A stretch of DNA of 64,000 nucleotides from Caulobacter sp. Root655 (GCF_001427665.1 NZ_LMHC01000027.1:216115-280114); one strand, 5' to 3'; counted from the first letter of the stretch, positions 24,519 to 33,765 are shown. The notes: generated by a model from the letters alone, not told the origin. Numbers and translations are program-made.

Positions 24519-25656
24519 CTGGGCTCTCCGCGACAGTGGTAGGATAGAGAAGACGTTCGAGCACGTGTGTTTTGATCCATTTTACGACGTCCACGACAAC
24601 TCCATCGCCGATGACGTGAAGCGCCGAAATCGTGCTCTTCGGGAGCTTGTAGGTATCGGGCAGTCCCATCAGGCGCGCGCCTTCACGGCTAGAAATCAGT
24701 CGGCTGCGAATTCTCTGATTCTCCACAATCACTAGGGATTGCCTTGACGAGCCGCCGCTTGGTACGCGGAGGCAACCAGCTATGCCATCAAACCGAACCT
24801 CAAGGCGTTGATGCTTCTGCCCATTCTCTTGGCGCATACGTCGGAACGCAGCTCCCACCTTTCTCCCAGGCAGTGCTGCAAGTTCCTCTACCCGTGTGCG
24901 ATGGGAAGGTCCCATTAGGGCCAAGAACGTGTCTGACTGAGACTCGTTGTGCCAGTGGACCTCTGAATCCTCCTCAAGAACTGAAGCTAGGTCGGTGTTT
25001 CGAGGCGGAGGCAGCGGCAGGTTCCACCACAGCCATTTTGCCCGCAAGTGGGATGGCAAGCGGGCAAAAGCCATGCAAATCCCCGTCGTCTGAAACGAAC
25101 AACTTCCCAAAATGGCAGGAGGTGGTGGTTCTCTCGTGGCTATCACGAACACCCTAGGACGGGACTGTGGAACGAACTTCGCCGCATCAATTTCGATCGC
25201 CCCGAACGCGTATCCTTGGTCTGCTAGTGCTTGGCATAGCGCCTGAAAATCCTTCCCCCCGTGAGAAGTCAGGAGGCCGACTACATTTTCGACAACAATA
25301 GTGCGCGGTGCGCGACCCTCGGCGCTCAACGCCTCCATCAGCTTCCAGAAGCCGAAGAAGGCCGAGGAGCGGCCGCCTTGCAGGCCTGCCCGCGCGCCCG
25401 CGAGGCTGAAGTCCTGGCACGGGCTGGAGGCCCAGGCCAGGTCGGCCTGGCCGGGCAGGTCGGCGGGAGCGATCTTCCAGACGTCGCCTTCGTGGAAGTG
25501 GTCCGCCGCGCCCGGGTGGTTGTCGCGGTAGGTGGCGGCCTTCACGGGGTCGAAGTCGTTGGCGAACGCGCAAGTCCACGCCTCGCCCAGGCCCAGGCGG
25601 GCCATGCCGCCGCCGGCGAAGAACTCGTAGAAGACGGGAGAAGCGTTCCGATTCAT
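24472..25656 (-). CDS. C5-cytosine DNA methyltransferase, mosaic composition
   Basis: A 394-residue methyltransferase with a full motif set: FFAGGGM (I), the catalytic Cys80 in SSPCQDFS (IV), VVENVVG (VI), QSRPRVFVIA (VIII) and a late GDGVVVDVV (X). The start MNRNASPVFYEFF fits the family; in-frame upstream sequence is antisense to the divergent lipoprotein gene. Codons up to about residue 110 have the high GC of the chromosome; the remainder, including the target-recognition region, is much lower in GC and uses different codons. The 3' end overlaps the AlbA_2 gene. Methylation target unknown. Confidence 0.9.
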   Translation of the reverse strand: MNRNASPVFYEFFAGGGMARLGLGEAWTCAFANDFDPVKAATYRDNHPGAADHFHEGDVWKIAPADLPGQADLAWASSPCQDFSLAGARAGLQGGRSSAFFGFWKLMEALSAEGRAPRTIVVENVVGLLTSHGGKDFQALCQALADQGYAFGAIEIDAAKFVPQSRPRVFVIATREPPPPAILGSCSFQTTGICMAFARLPSHLRAKWLWWNLPLPPPRNTDLASVLEEDSEVHWHNESQSDTFLALMGPSHRTRVEELAALPGRKVGAAFRRMRQENGQKHQRLEVRFDGIAGCLRVPSGGSSRQSLVIVENQRIRSRLISSREGARLMGLPDTYKLPKSTISALHVIGDGVVVDVVKWIKTHVLERLLYPTTVAESPVGKIEKRPRSRASGF

Positions 25657-25702
25657 CGCCGGAGAGTCTAGCGTGAGCCGCCACACCAGGGATAGCGCCG
25701 CC

Positions 25703-26140
25703 ATGCTTCGTTCCGTCGCCTGTTGTCTGATCGCCGTCCTGCTCGCGGCGTGCGGGGAAGCCCCGATGGGCGCGTCCGAAGGCGCGTCGACGGCTCCGGC
25801 CGACGCGCCGGCCTCGGCGCCGCCGGGGCCGGATTTCTCCGGCGACTTCAACCTGGTCGGGACCGAGCCGTTCTGGGGCGGCAAGATCCGCAGCCAGGGC
25901 CTCAGCCTGTCGCGGCCCGACCAGCCGGAGGTCAGCGCGGCCAATGCCGGCGTGCATGTCGAGGGCGATGTGGGGGTCTGGGGCTCCGGCCACCTGGTGA
26001 TCAGGCTGACGCCGGAGGCCTGTTCGGACGGCATGTCGGATCGCCAGTACAGCCACCGGGCCGAGGTGACGTTCAACGGCGAGGTGCTGAAGGGCTGCGC
26101 GGCGACGCCGGAGGAGCTGGCGCGCCAGCCGAGACCGTAG
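25703..26140 (+). CDS. Putative lipoprotein, COG3650-like
   Basis: A 145-residue product starting MLRSVACC with a lipobox LLAAC (Cys at about residue 17), followed by an Ala/Pro/Ser linker. The mature part has GTEPFWGGKI and CSDGMSDRQYSH followed by LKGCA, the pattern of the COG3650 family of small envelope proteins. Function unknown. It is divergent from the methyltransferase with only 46 bases between starts. Confidence 0.75.
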   Translation: MLRSVACCLIAVLLAACGEAPMGASEGASTAPADAPASAPPGPDFSGDFNLVGTEPFWGGKIRSQGLSLSRPDQPEVSAANAGVHVEGDVGVWGSGHLVIRLTPEACSDGMSDRQYSHRAEVTFNGEVLKGCAATPEELARQPRP

Positions 26141-26247
26141 GGCGGGCTGGCCGAACAATCGTGAGGTCGAGCTTCTGAACGGATCAAGTTCTGGCCGCGT
26201 CCGGATTCCGCCAGCCACCGGAACTCGTCGCGTCTAGCCTCGCGGCC

Positions 26248-27477
26248 ATGACCCCAGCGCAGAACAACCCAAACCCTCCTTCCCAAAGTCTCGTCGGGAC
26301 CCAGGTCCTGTTTCTCGCAGCGGCGGCCGGCGTGGCGACCTCGACGAGCTATACGGTTCAACCGGAACTGAGTCGCATAGCGCAGGATCTCGGCGCCTCA
26401 CTGGCGGCCACCAGCGCGGCGGCGGGCCTGCCCATTCTCGGCTATATGATCGGCCTGGCGCTCCTGGTGCCGCTTGTCGACCACGTGCCGGCCCGGCGGC
26501 TTTTATCCGCCCAGCTCGCCCTTCTGGGTCTCTCCCTCGGCCTCGTCGCGATCGCCACCAACGTCGCGGCTTTCGGGGCGGCGCTGCTGGCCTCGGGAAT
26601 TTGCGCGAGCACCGGCGCGCAGATGAGCACCTTGGCGGGCAAGCACTCGCCCGCCAGCCGGCGCGGCCGCGCCCTTGGAGCCGTCACCGCGGGAATATCG
26701 GCCGGCGTGCTTCTCGGTCGACTGGTGGGCGGCGGGTTGGCCGATTGGGTGGGCTGGCGCGCCATGCTGCTGATCGTCGCCTGCCTTTGCCTCGCCTGCG
26801 CCCTGGGAGGTCGTGTCCTGCTTCCACGAACCATCCCGCATCGCGATGGACCCTATTTCGCCACGCTTGCGTCCATGCCGCGACTGTTGCTCACCCATGC
26901 CGAGCTTCGGGCGGCGGCGCTGTCGGGCGCGCTATGGTTCTTCGCCTTCAGCCTGGTCTGGATGGGCCTGTCGCTGGCGCTCGCCCTGCCGCCGCTCGCC
27001 CTGTCGCCGACAGCCATCGGCCTGTACTCGCTCGCCGGGGTGGCCGGCATCGTCGCCACCCGCGTCGCCGGACAGCTCGCCGACAAGTTCGGGAGCGGGC
27101 CGGTCGTGCTCGCCGGCCTGGCGCTGGCGCTGCTCTGCGCCTTGGTGATGCCGCTCATCCTGGGCGTCGCGCCCTTGATGCTGCTGACGCTCGCCTTGTT
27201 CGACACGGGTCTCTTCTCAGCTCAGGTCGCCAACCAGCGCCGGGTCCTGAGCCTCGACCCACGGCGGCCGGCTCCGCTCAACAGCGTCTACATGGTCACC
27301 TATTTTGTCGGCGGGAGCCTTGGCACGGCGGTTGGCGGCCCGCTGGTCTCGAGCCTGGGCTGGCCCGCCGTCGGGATCACGGCGGCCATGGCGATCGCGG
27401 CGGCGGGGGCCATAGGCTGGGCCAGGCGACGGACATTGGCGAGGCGGCCCGAAGCGCTCCAGCAGGACGCGTCCTAG
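26248..27477 (+). CDS. MFS transporter
   Basis: A 409-residue major facilitator with about twelve hydrophobic segments and the loop 2-3 region DHVPARRLL. The arrangement is typical of drug or small-molecule efflux (AraJ/DHA1-like), with a second family feature around GRALGAVTAG. The substrate cannot be assigned. It stands alone, convergent with a small membrane gene. Confidence 0.85.
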   Translation: MTPAQNNPNPPSQSLVGTQVLFLAAAAGVATSTSYTVQPELSRIAQDLGASLAATSAAAGLPILGYMIGLALLVPLVDHVPARRLLSAQLALLGLSLGLVAIATNVAAFGAALLASGICASTGAQMSTLAGKHSPASRRGRALGAVTAGISAGVLLGRLVGGGLADWVGWRAMLLIVACLCLACALGGRVLLPRTIPHRDGPYFATLASMPRLLLTHAELRAAALSGALWFFAFSLVWMGLSLALALPPLALSPTAIGLYSLAGVAGIVATRVAGQLADKFGSGPVVLAGLALALLCALVMPLILGVAPLMLLTLALFDTGLFSAQVANQRRVLSLDPRRPAPLNSVYMVTYFVGGSLGTAVGGPLVSSLGWPAVGITAAMAIAAAGAIGWARRRTLARRPEALQQDAS

Positions 27478-27505
27478 CTAGCCGTTCGTCAGGGTTCCGC
27501 TCGGA

Positions 27506-27643
27506 TCAGCGCCCCACGTCCATCAACTCGTAATGGCCTCGCGCGTCCGGGTTCTGGTTGTGGCCGCTGGGGACGGGCAGCAACAGGCCGATCGAGACGG
27601 CGGCGGCGGCGAGGAGGACGAACAGCGACTTGACGGCGGCCAT
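27506..27643 (-). CDS. Small single-span membrane protein, 45 residues
   Basis: The minus-strand reading from the ATG at 27641-27643 gives MAAVKSLFVLLAAAAVSIG and then a polar tail ending ELMDVGR. One strong hydrophobic helix (residues 5-23) with a positive N-terminus suggests a small membrane protein or short secreted peptide. There is no evidence beyond reading frame, composition and position, so it may be spurious. Confidence 0.4.
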   Translation of the reverse strand: MAAVKSLFVLLAAAAVSIGLLLPVPSGHNQNPDARGHYELMDVGR

Positions 27644-27747
27644 GGCGGCGGATCCAGCTTTTCCCGATCGCGCGCTTCCGGCGGGTGATCGGCAACAAAG
27701 ATGGTTGCGGATGCCGGGCGTTCAAGGCCTCGCCCTCATGCACGGCC

Positions 27748-27786
27748 AAACGAAAGACGCCGCCGGGCGCGAACCCGGCGGCGTCT
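27748..27786 (-). terminator. Rho-independent terminator of the thiolase gene
   Basis: A 13-base-pair GC-rich stem (agacgccgccggg and its complement) with a six-base loop, followed on the minus strand by a T-rich stretch (ctttcgttt). It lies about 55 bases past the thiolase stop, with a dispersed palindrome between. Confidence 0.7.
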
Positions 27787-27798
27787 GGTGGTCCGGAC

Positions 27799-27824
27799 GG
27801 GGACAGGCGCATGCGCCTGTCCCC
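27799..27824. repeat. Perfect 26-base palindrome, ggggacagg type
   Basis: Second copy of the element at 13054-13079, with a gcgcatgcgc centre. Flanking bases (aacgat on one side) are shared between the copies in opposite orientation. Confidence 0.8.
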
Positions 27825-27840
27825 AATCGTTGATCTGAAA

Positions 27841-29028
27841 TCAGAAGATTTCAAACAGACCCGCCGCGCCCATGCCGCCGCCGATGCACATGGTCACCAC
27901 GCCCAGCTTGGCGCCGCGGCGCTTGCCTTCCAGCAGCAGGTGGCCGGCGCAGCGGGCGCCGGTCATGCCGAAGGGGTGGCCGATGGCGATCGAGCCGCCG
28001 TTGACGTTGTACTTCTCCGGGTCGATGCCCAGGCGGTCGCGGCTGTAGAGGCACTGGCTGGCGAAGGCCTCGTTCAGTTCCCACAGGTCGATGTCGTCGA
28101 CCTTCAGGCCGTGGCGCTCCAGCAGGCGCGGCACGGCGAACACCGGGCCGATGCCCATTTCGTCGGGTTCGCAGCCGGCGACGGCGAAGCCCTTGAACAG
28201 GCCCAGCGGCTCGAGGTTGCGGCGGGCGGCCTCCTTGGCGTCCATGATCACCACGGCGGCGGCGCCGTCCGACAGCTGGCTGGCGTTGCCGGCGGTGACG
28301 AAGTTGCCCTCGCCCATCACCGGGGCCAGCTTGGCCAGGCCTTCGAGGGTGGTTTCCGGACGGTTGCACTCGTCCTTGGTGACCACGTAGTCGACCAGGC
28401 TCTCTTCCTTGGTCTCCTTGTTGACCACCTTCATCTTGGTGGCCATCGGCACGATCTCGTTGTCGAACAGGCCGGCGGCTTGCGCGGCGGCGATCCGCTG
28501 TTGGCTACGCAGGGCGTATTCGTCCTGATAGTCGCGGGCGATGTTGTAGCGCTTGGCGACGATGTCGGCGGTGTCGATCATCGCCATCCATAGGGCCGGC
28601 TTCTCGCGCATCAGCTTTTCTTCGGTGATGTGGAAGCGGTTCATGTGGCCGCCGCCCTGCACCAGCGAGATCGACTCGACGCCGCCGCCGATGGCGACGT
28701 TGGCGCCGTCGTTGCGGACGTAGTTGGCGGCCGTGGCGATGGCCTGCAGGCCCGAGGAGCAGAAGCGGTTGATGGTCTGGCCCGAGGTGGTGACCGGCAG
28801 GCCGGCCCAGATGGCGGCGTTGCGGGCGACGTTCATGCCGGTGGCGCCTTCGGGACCGCCGCAGCCCAGGGCCACGTCTTCCACTTCGCCGCCGTCCAGG
28901 CCGGCGCGCGACACGGCGTGCTGGATGGCGTGGCCGGCCATGGCCGCGCCGTGGGTGTTGTTGAAGCCGCCGCGGTTGGACTTGGCCAGACCGGTACGAG
29001 CGTAAGAGACGATGACCGCTTCGCGCAT
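27841..29028 (-). CDS. Acetyl-CoA C-acyltransferase (thiolase)
   Basis: Thiolase of 395 residues. The nucleophile is Cys90 in RFCSSGLQAIA, the second motif is NVNGGSIAIGHPFGMTGAR, and the C-terminal catalytic Cys is in TMCIGGGMGAAG. These match degradative FadA-like thiolases, but no fadB partner is adjacent. The start ATG at 29026-29028 has GGGGAG eight bases upstream; a GTG three codons earlier is possible. Confidence 0.92.
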   Translation of the reverse strand: MREAVIVSYARTGLAKSNRGGFNNTHGAAMAGHAIQHAVSRAGLDGGEVEDVALGCGGPEGATGMNVARNAAIWAGLPVTTSGQTINRFCSSGLQAIATAANYVRNDGANVAIGGGVESISLVQGGGHMNRFHITEEKLMREKPALWMAMIDTADIVAKRYNIARDYQDEYALRSQQRIAAAQAAGLFDNEIVPMATKMKVVNKETKEESLVDYVVTKDECNRPETTLEGLAKLAPVMGEGNFVTAGNASQLSDGAAAVVIMDAKEAARRNLEPLGLFKGFAVAGCEPDEMGIGPVFAVPRLLERHGLKVDDIDLWELNEAFASQCLYSRDRLGIDPEKYNVNGGSIAIGHPFGMTGARCAGHLLLEGKRRGAKLGVVTMCIGGGMGAAGLFEIF

Positions 29029-29533
29029 TGGGCGCACTCCCCGTTAAACGTTAGTTTGAATTTGCGGACACCCTAGACTCGGATTTCCGCGAGCGAAAGG
29101 TCACGCGAACGTAAAGCGACGGCGGCCAGGAGGCCGGCGCGGGCGTCGCGCCCAGGGTTGGAACGACCGGCCCGCTCCGAGCGTCCCCGTCCCCCGCTGG
29201 GTGCTCGAGGAAATCAACCCCAGATAGTGATGCGGTTGTCCGGCGGATCCTGCTCACGGCGCGGATCTTTGGAGATCGTTCTTCCGAACGCTGATCAGGG
29301 CGTGACACCGGTGTCTCGGGGAAATCGCGGTAAGTGCTCTTCGGAATTGCGATATTTTCGAAACGTCCTTGCCGTGGGGTGCGGATGTGAGTCGGCAAAG
29401 ACACAAAGACCAGGCCTTGGCCCGGCCGCCCGCTCAATCGACGTTGACTTTGTCAGGCGCAGGCAAGAACGCTGGGGTTGCGGCCGGGCCTGGCTCAGAG
29501 ACCGCCAAGAATGATGTCTGGGAGGAAAATCAC
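29029..29533. other. Intergenic region upstream of thiolase and TonB receptor
   Basis: About 500 bases between two divergent genes with no convincing reading frame. It must contain the promoters of both. Part of it (around 29220-29400) is lower in GC than the neighbours. I see no clear operator, riboswitch or RNA gene. A strong GGAGG site precedes the receptor start. Confidence 0.5.
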
Positions 29534-31918
29534 ATGAGCCTTGGGACTCGTCGTCCGCGCGCGCGTCACGCGCTGCTGGCCGCAACCTCGCTGGCGACCC
29601 TGGTCGCCCTGCCGACCTTCGCGGCGGCGCAAGACACCAGCGCCGTCGAGGAGATCATCGTCACCGCCACCAAGCGGGACGCCACGATCCAGGACATCCC
29701 GTTCTCGATCAACGCCCAGACCCAGGCCGACATCCAGAAGTCCGGCGCGGTGACCCTGGAAGACCTGTCGCGCAACGTGGCGGGCCTTTCGATCCAGAAC
29801 CTTGGCCCGGGCCAGAGCCAGGTGTCGATCCGCGGCGTGTCGGCCGGCCAGGTGGTCCGCGACCAGCCGGGGGTCAAGGAGCAGGTCGGGGTCTATCTCG
29901 ACGAGTCGGTGATCTCGCTGTCGCTGTTCACCCCCGACGTCGACCTGTTCGACCTCAACCGGGTCGAGACGCTGCGCGGCCCGCAGGGCACGCTGTTCGG
30001 CTCGGGCTCGGTGGGCGGCACCATCCGTTACATCACCAACCAGCCCAAGATCGGGGCCTATGAGGGCGTGGTCGAGGCCAACGCCAACGTGCTCAAGGGC
30101 GGCGACGTCGGTGGCTATGCGAAGGGCGCGGTCAATATCCCGGTCTCGGACAAGGTGGCCCTGCGCGCGGTCGGCTATCACACCGAGTACGCCGGGTTCA
30201 TCGACGCCCTGGGCGAGGGCGGGACCCGCAAGAAGAACGTCAACGACGGCAGCCGCAGCGGCGGCCGGCTGTCCTTGCTGTTCAAGCCGACCGAGGACAT
30301 CAGCATCACGCCTCGGGTCGTCTACCAGGAAATCAAGGCCGGCGGCTTCAACCGCCAGGAAGTCTTCAACCTGTTCGCCAACCCCTACACCACCACCCGC
30401 CCGGCGATCACCCTGGGCGAGCGCGAGCAGTACCTGCTGCTGGACGAGAGCTTCAAGGACAAGACCTTCCTGGGCGACCTCACCGCCTCGTTCGGCCTGG
30501 GCTCGGTCGACCTGACCTCGGTCACCAGCTATATCGACCGCAAGATCGCGCTCGACCGCGACGCCAGCTCCCTGACCGGCAGCGTCTCGGTGGACCTGGG
30601 CTTCCCCGCCGCCGCGGTGAGTTTGCCGTCCAAGCTGGTCGACACCACCGACCTGGAGCAGTTCTCGCAGGAACTGCGCCTGAGCTCGAACGGTGACGGC
30701 CCGTTCCAATGGGTGTTCGGCGGCTTCTATTCCAAGGTCGACCGGGTCTACAACCAGCGCCTGCCGACGCCGGGCTATGACGCCTATACCGACGCCGCGC
30801 TCGGGGCCGGCACCTCGGCGGCGGTGGCCAACGGCTTCCCGGCCAACTCGCCCTACAACGCCTCCCTGCCCTACAACATCAAGCAGAAGGCCCTGTTCGG
30901 CGAGGCCAGCTACAAGCTCGACCGCCTGACGGCGACGGTCGGCGGCCGCTATTACGACTTCAAGGAAAACCGCCGCTTCACCTCGGGCGGCCTGTTCGCC
31001 AACGGCGACGACCAGGTCGACAAGACCGCCTCGGACGGCTTCACGCCCCGCGTGCTGCTGAGCTACGAGGCCACCGACCAGGTGACCTTCAACGCCCAGG
31101 CGTCCAAGGGCTTCCGGCTGGGCGGGGTCAACGATCCGCTGAACCTGCCACTGTGTTCGCCGGCGGACGAGGCGATCTTCGGCGGCTTCCAGTCCTACGA
31201 CGACGAGACCCTGTGGAACTACGAGGGGGGCGTGAAGTCGCGGTTCGGCGCCGTCACCATCAACGCCGCCGCCTTCTATACCGACATCAAGAACCTGCAG
31301 ACGACGCTGGACGCCGGCTCGTGCTCCTCGCGCGTGGTGTTCAACGTGCCCAAGGCCCACACCAAGGGCGTCGAGCTTGAAATCTCCGCGCGGCCCGCGT
31401 CGGGTCTCCAGATCGGCCTGTCGGGCAGCCTGGTCGAGGCCGAGTTCGATTCCACGGTGCGGGACGGGACCGGCGCGGTGATCGGCGGCATCCGCGAGGG
31501 CAACCGCCTGCCGTCGGTGCCCAAGTTCCAGGTGTCGCTCAACGCCACCTACACCCACCGGCTCACCGACACGATGGAGGGCTATGTCAACGCCTCGGTC
31601 CAGCACATCGGCAACCGCTTCACCCAGGCCAGCGACCAGGAGAACAATCCACGCTCCTTCGTCTCCGGCCTGCCGTTCGGCGGCGCGACCGGCAACAACG
31701 CCACGGTCGTCAACCTGCAGCTGCCCAGCTACGAGCTGGTCAATTTCAGCGCCGGCCTGAACCTGGACAACGGCGTCGACGTGATCGCCTACGTCAACAA
31801 CATCTTCGACGAGAACCCGCTGCTGTCGTTCGACCGGGAACGCGGCGGACGGGCCCGCCTCGGCTACTCGGTCGGCCAGCCGCGCACGATCGGCATGACG
31901 GTGCGCAAGACGTTCTAG
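29534..31918 (+). CDS. TonB-dependent outer-membrane receptor
   Basis: A 794-residue receptor with a signal peptide ending at FAAAQ and a TonB box-like stretch EEIIVTATKR just after it. The plug domain (to about residue 165) contains IRGVSAG and VETLRGPQGTLFGSGSVGG; a 22-strand barrel follows, ending in GMTVRKTF with the terminal Phe typical of outer-membrane proteins. The sequence style is that of the large Caulobacter/sphingomonad receptor family whose ligands include carbohydrates and aromatic compounds. Ligand unknown. Confidence 0.92.
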   Translation: MSLGTRRPRARHALLAATSLATLVALPTFAAAQDTSAVEEIIVTATKRDATIQDIPFSINAQTQADIQKSGAVTLEDLSRNVAGLSIQNLGPGQSQVSIRGVSAGQVVRDQPGVKEQVGVYLDESVISLSLFTPDVDLFDLNRVETLRGPQGTLFGSGSVGGTIRYITNQPKIGAYEGVVEANANVLKGGDVGGYAKGAVNIPVSDKVALRAVGYHTEYAGFIDALGEGGTRKKNVNDGSRSGGRLSLLFKPTEDISITPRVVYQEIKAGGFNRQEVFNLFANPYTTTRPAITLGEREQYLLLDESFKDKTFLGDLTASFGLGSVDLTSVTSYIDRKIALDRDASSLTGSVSVDLGFPAAAVSLPSKLVDTTDLEQFSQELRLSSNGDGPFQWVFGGFYSKVDRVYNQRLPTPGYDAYTDAALGAGTSAAVANGFPANSPYNASLPYNIKQKALFGEASYKLDRLTATVGGRYYDFKENRRFTSGGLFANGDDQVDKTASDGFTPRVLLSYEATDQVTFNAQASKGFRLGGVNDPLNLPLCSPADEAIFGGFQSYDDETLWNYEGGVKSRFGAVTINAAAFYTDIKNLQTTLDAGSCSSRVVFNVPKAHTKGVELEISARPASGLQIGLSGSLVEAEFDSTVRDGTGAVIGGIREGNRLPSVPKFQVSLNATYTHRLTDTMEGYVNASVQHIGNRFTQASDQENNPRSFVSGLPFGGATGNNATVVNLQLPSYELVNFSAGLNLDNGVDVIAYVNNIFDENPLLSFDRERGGRARLGYSVGQPRTIGMTVRKTF

Positions 31919-31929
31919 GAAGAAGCTAG

Positions 31930-32091
31930 CCCTCTCCCAGAGGGAGAGGGAGGGCCCCGACTGCGAAGCAGTTGGGAGGGTGAGGGGTTTAGACGCCGGG
32001 GATGTTCGCACCGGTCGGATTTGATACGGCGTGACCCCTCATCCTCCCACGCCTGCGGCGCGGGCCCCTCCTTCTCCCCTCCGGGAGAAGG
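31930..32091. repeat. Intergenic inverted repeat, ctctccc/gagaagg type
   Basis: Self-complementary GC-rich element with outer arms of the type tctccc...ggga and inner gactgcgaagcagt and ctgcggcg hairpins. It separates the convergent TonB receptor and TPM genes. A further partial start of the same kind (ccctctccc) is at the very end of the window. Confidence 0.65.
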
Positions 32092-32109
32092 TTCAAAAAA
32101 CGCGCTCCG

Positions 32110-32805
32110 CTACCTCGGCAGCACCGTCAGGCCATCGGGCAGTTCGTTGGCGTCGCCGGGGCGGGGCGGTACGTGGGCGGCCAGGATGGCGCCGGTCCGG
32201 GCCACGGCGGCCACGAAGCCGTCGGCGATCGCCCCGCGCCTGAGGCCGGCCACGAGGTCGGCGACCACCTCGTCCCACACCGTGTTGGGCGCGGCGGCGT
32301 AGATGCCGTCGTCGGCGATCACCTCGACGCGGTGCTCGGCCAGGGCGGCGAAGATCAGCACGCCGGTGCGGTCGCGGGTCAGGTGCAGGTCCTTGGCCAG
32401 GAAGTAGTCCAGGGCCGCCTGGCGCACCCGGGCCTTCTTCAGCGGCGCGGGGACCAGGGACCGGCGCACGGCGGGGATCGCCACCAGCAGGGCCACGACC
32501 ACGAAGGTCGCCGCCTGCAGGCCGACATAGGTCAGCAGGGCCGACAGGATCGCCCCGTCATGGGCGGCGGCGTGGCCGACGCTCCAGCCGCCGAACAGCC
32601 GGGTCAGCATCTCGGGCCGGAAGCCGGCCAGCAGGGCCAGGGCGGGCAGCAGCAGGGCCGCGCCGAACGCCCAGACCAGCGGCAGGTGGCGGTCATCGCC
32701 GACCTCCGGGGCCAGCACGCAATAGATCTCGCCGGCCGTGGCCTTCTCGGCGTCGGCCACCGCCTGGGCGATGCGGTCCCGGTCGGCCTGTGAAAGGGTC
32801 TGCAT
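32110..32805 (-). CDS. TPM domain membrane protein
   Basis: A 231-residue protein with an N-terminal segment EKATAGEIYCVLAPE, two to three membrane helices (about residues 45-125), and a TPM-type C-terminal part with LTRDRTGVLIFAALAEHRVEVIADDGI. It follows the larger TPM gene, its ATG overlapping that stop by one base (TGATG). The LemA-TPM-TPM trio is common in proteobacteria and is implicated in envelope maintenance; the precise role is unknown. Confidence 0.82.
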   Translation of the reverse strand: MQTLSQADRDRIAQAVADAEKATAGEIYCVLAPEVGDDRHLPLVWAFGAALLLPALALLAGFRPEMLTRLFGGWSVGHAAAHDGAILSALLTYVGLQAATFVVVALLVAIPAVRRSLVPAPLKKARVRQAALDYFLAKDLHLTRDRTGVLIFAALAEHRVEVIADDGIYAAAPNTVWDEVVADLVAGLRRGAIADGFVAAVARTGAILAAHVPPRPGDANELPDGLTVLPR

Positions 32806-33611
32806 CACCAACTCCCCGAGGATCCGCCGCCGCCGAACGAGCCGCCGCCGCCGGAGAACCCTCCGCCGCCGCCGCCGCTGCCGCCGCCCCAGCCTCCACC
32901 CCCGCCGCCTCGACCGCCGCCGCCGCTGAGCAGAGCGTTGAGGATGATCCAGGGCAGGGCGCCGGTCAGGCCGCTGCGCCGGGCCGGGCGGCTGAACAGG
33001 GCCATGACGATCAGCACCCCCACGATCAGGACGATGACCACCGGGAACGGCGAGCCGCCGCTGTCGTCGCGGGCGCTGGCCGGGACGTCGAAGGCCTGCT
33101 GCGCCTTGGCCTTGGCTTGGTCGTCGGGCAGGGCCAATTGCTGGATGACGGCGTCGGTCCCGTCGACGATCCCGCCTTCCAGGTCGCCGGCCTTGAACTT
33201 CGGGAGCACGGCGGTCTGGATGATGACGCTGGACAGGGCGTCGGTGAGGATCGGCTCCAGGCCGTAGCCGACCTCGAGGCGCACCTTGCGCTCGGTCGGG
33301 GCGACCAGGAGGATGACGCCGCTGTTCTTGCCCTTCTCGCCGATGCCCCAGGCGCGGCCCAGCTGGTAGCCGTAGTCCTCGATCTCGTAGCCCTGCAGGC
33401 TGGGCAGGGTGACGACCACCAACTGGCGGCCGGTGGTCTGTTCGAGACTGGCCAGCTTGGCGGTCAGGCCGGTCTCGACCTGCGGCGACAGGACGTTGGC
33501 GTTGTCGACCACCCGGCCGGTCAGTGGCGGGAAGGTGGGGGCGGCGAGGGCCTGTCCGGCGAGCAGCGCGAGCGTCACCAACGTCAGCAGGGCGGCAATG
33601 AAGCTCCTCAC
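32805..33611 (-). CDS. TPM domain secreted/membrane protein with Gly-rich tail (YgcG-like)
   Basis: A 268-residue protein starting at a GTG (33609-33611), giving a signal peptide that ends at ALAAP. The TPM domain occupies about residues 30-150 (GRVVDNANVLSP, then GKNSGVILLV and VRLEVGYGLE). A membrane helix near residue 190 precedes a C-terminal tail made almost only of Gly and Ser with a terminal Trp. That layout matches YgcG-family proteins. It is coupled to the second TPM gene; lemA is upstream. Confidence 0.85.
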   Translation of the reverse strand: MRSFIAALLTLVTLALLAGQALAAPTFPPLTGRVVDNANVLSPQVETGLTAKLASLEQTTGRQLVVVTLPSLQGYEIEDYGYQLGRAWGIGEKGKNSGVILLVAPTERKVRLEVGYGLEPILTDALSSVIIQTAVLPKFKAGDLEGGIVDGTDAVIQQLALPDDQAKAKAQQAFDVPASARDDSGGSPFPVVIVLIVGVLIVMALFSRPARRSGLTGALPWIILNALLSGGGGRGGGGGGWGGGSGGGGGGFSGGGGSFGGGGSSGSW

Positions 33612-33744
33612 CCGTGAAACGGGGGAGGTGGCGCGATGCGAATACGCATCGTGACGGAGGGAGCGTCTGGCGGAAGCGGTGGGGACGCCCCCTCCGTCAC
33701 GGCGCTGATGGCGCCGCGCCACCTCCCCCGACTTGCGGGGGAGG
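33611..33744. repeat. Intergenic inverted repeat, C/G-tract type
   Basis: Third copy of the family seen at 1291 and 20813, with outer hairpins cccccg...cggggg and inner tgacggagg arms. It lies between lemA and the TPM gene, touching the inferred TPM start, so it would be transcribed within the operon and could affect mRNA stability or uncouple expression. Confidence 0.65.
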
Positions 33745-33765
33745 AGAAGAGGGAACGCGCCCAAC

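Noticed and set aside
25657..26361. N-terminal extension of the methyltransferase to 629 residues
   Set aside because: The extension is antisense to a good lipoprotein gene, and the family N-terminus (FYEFFAGGGM) begins right after the chosen start.
29495..32011. 838-codon minus-strand frame opposite the TonB receptor
   Set aside because: The receptor on the other strand has signal peptide, plug, barrel and terminal Phe; the opposite frame has none of these and reads as shadow sequence.
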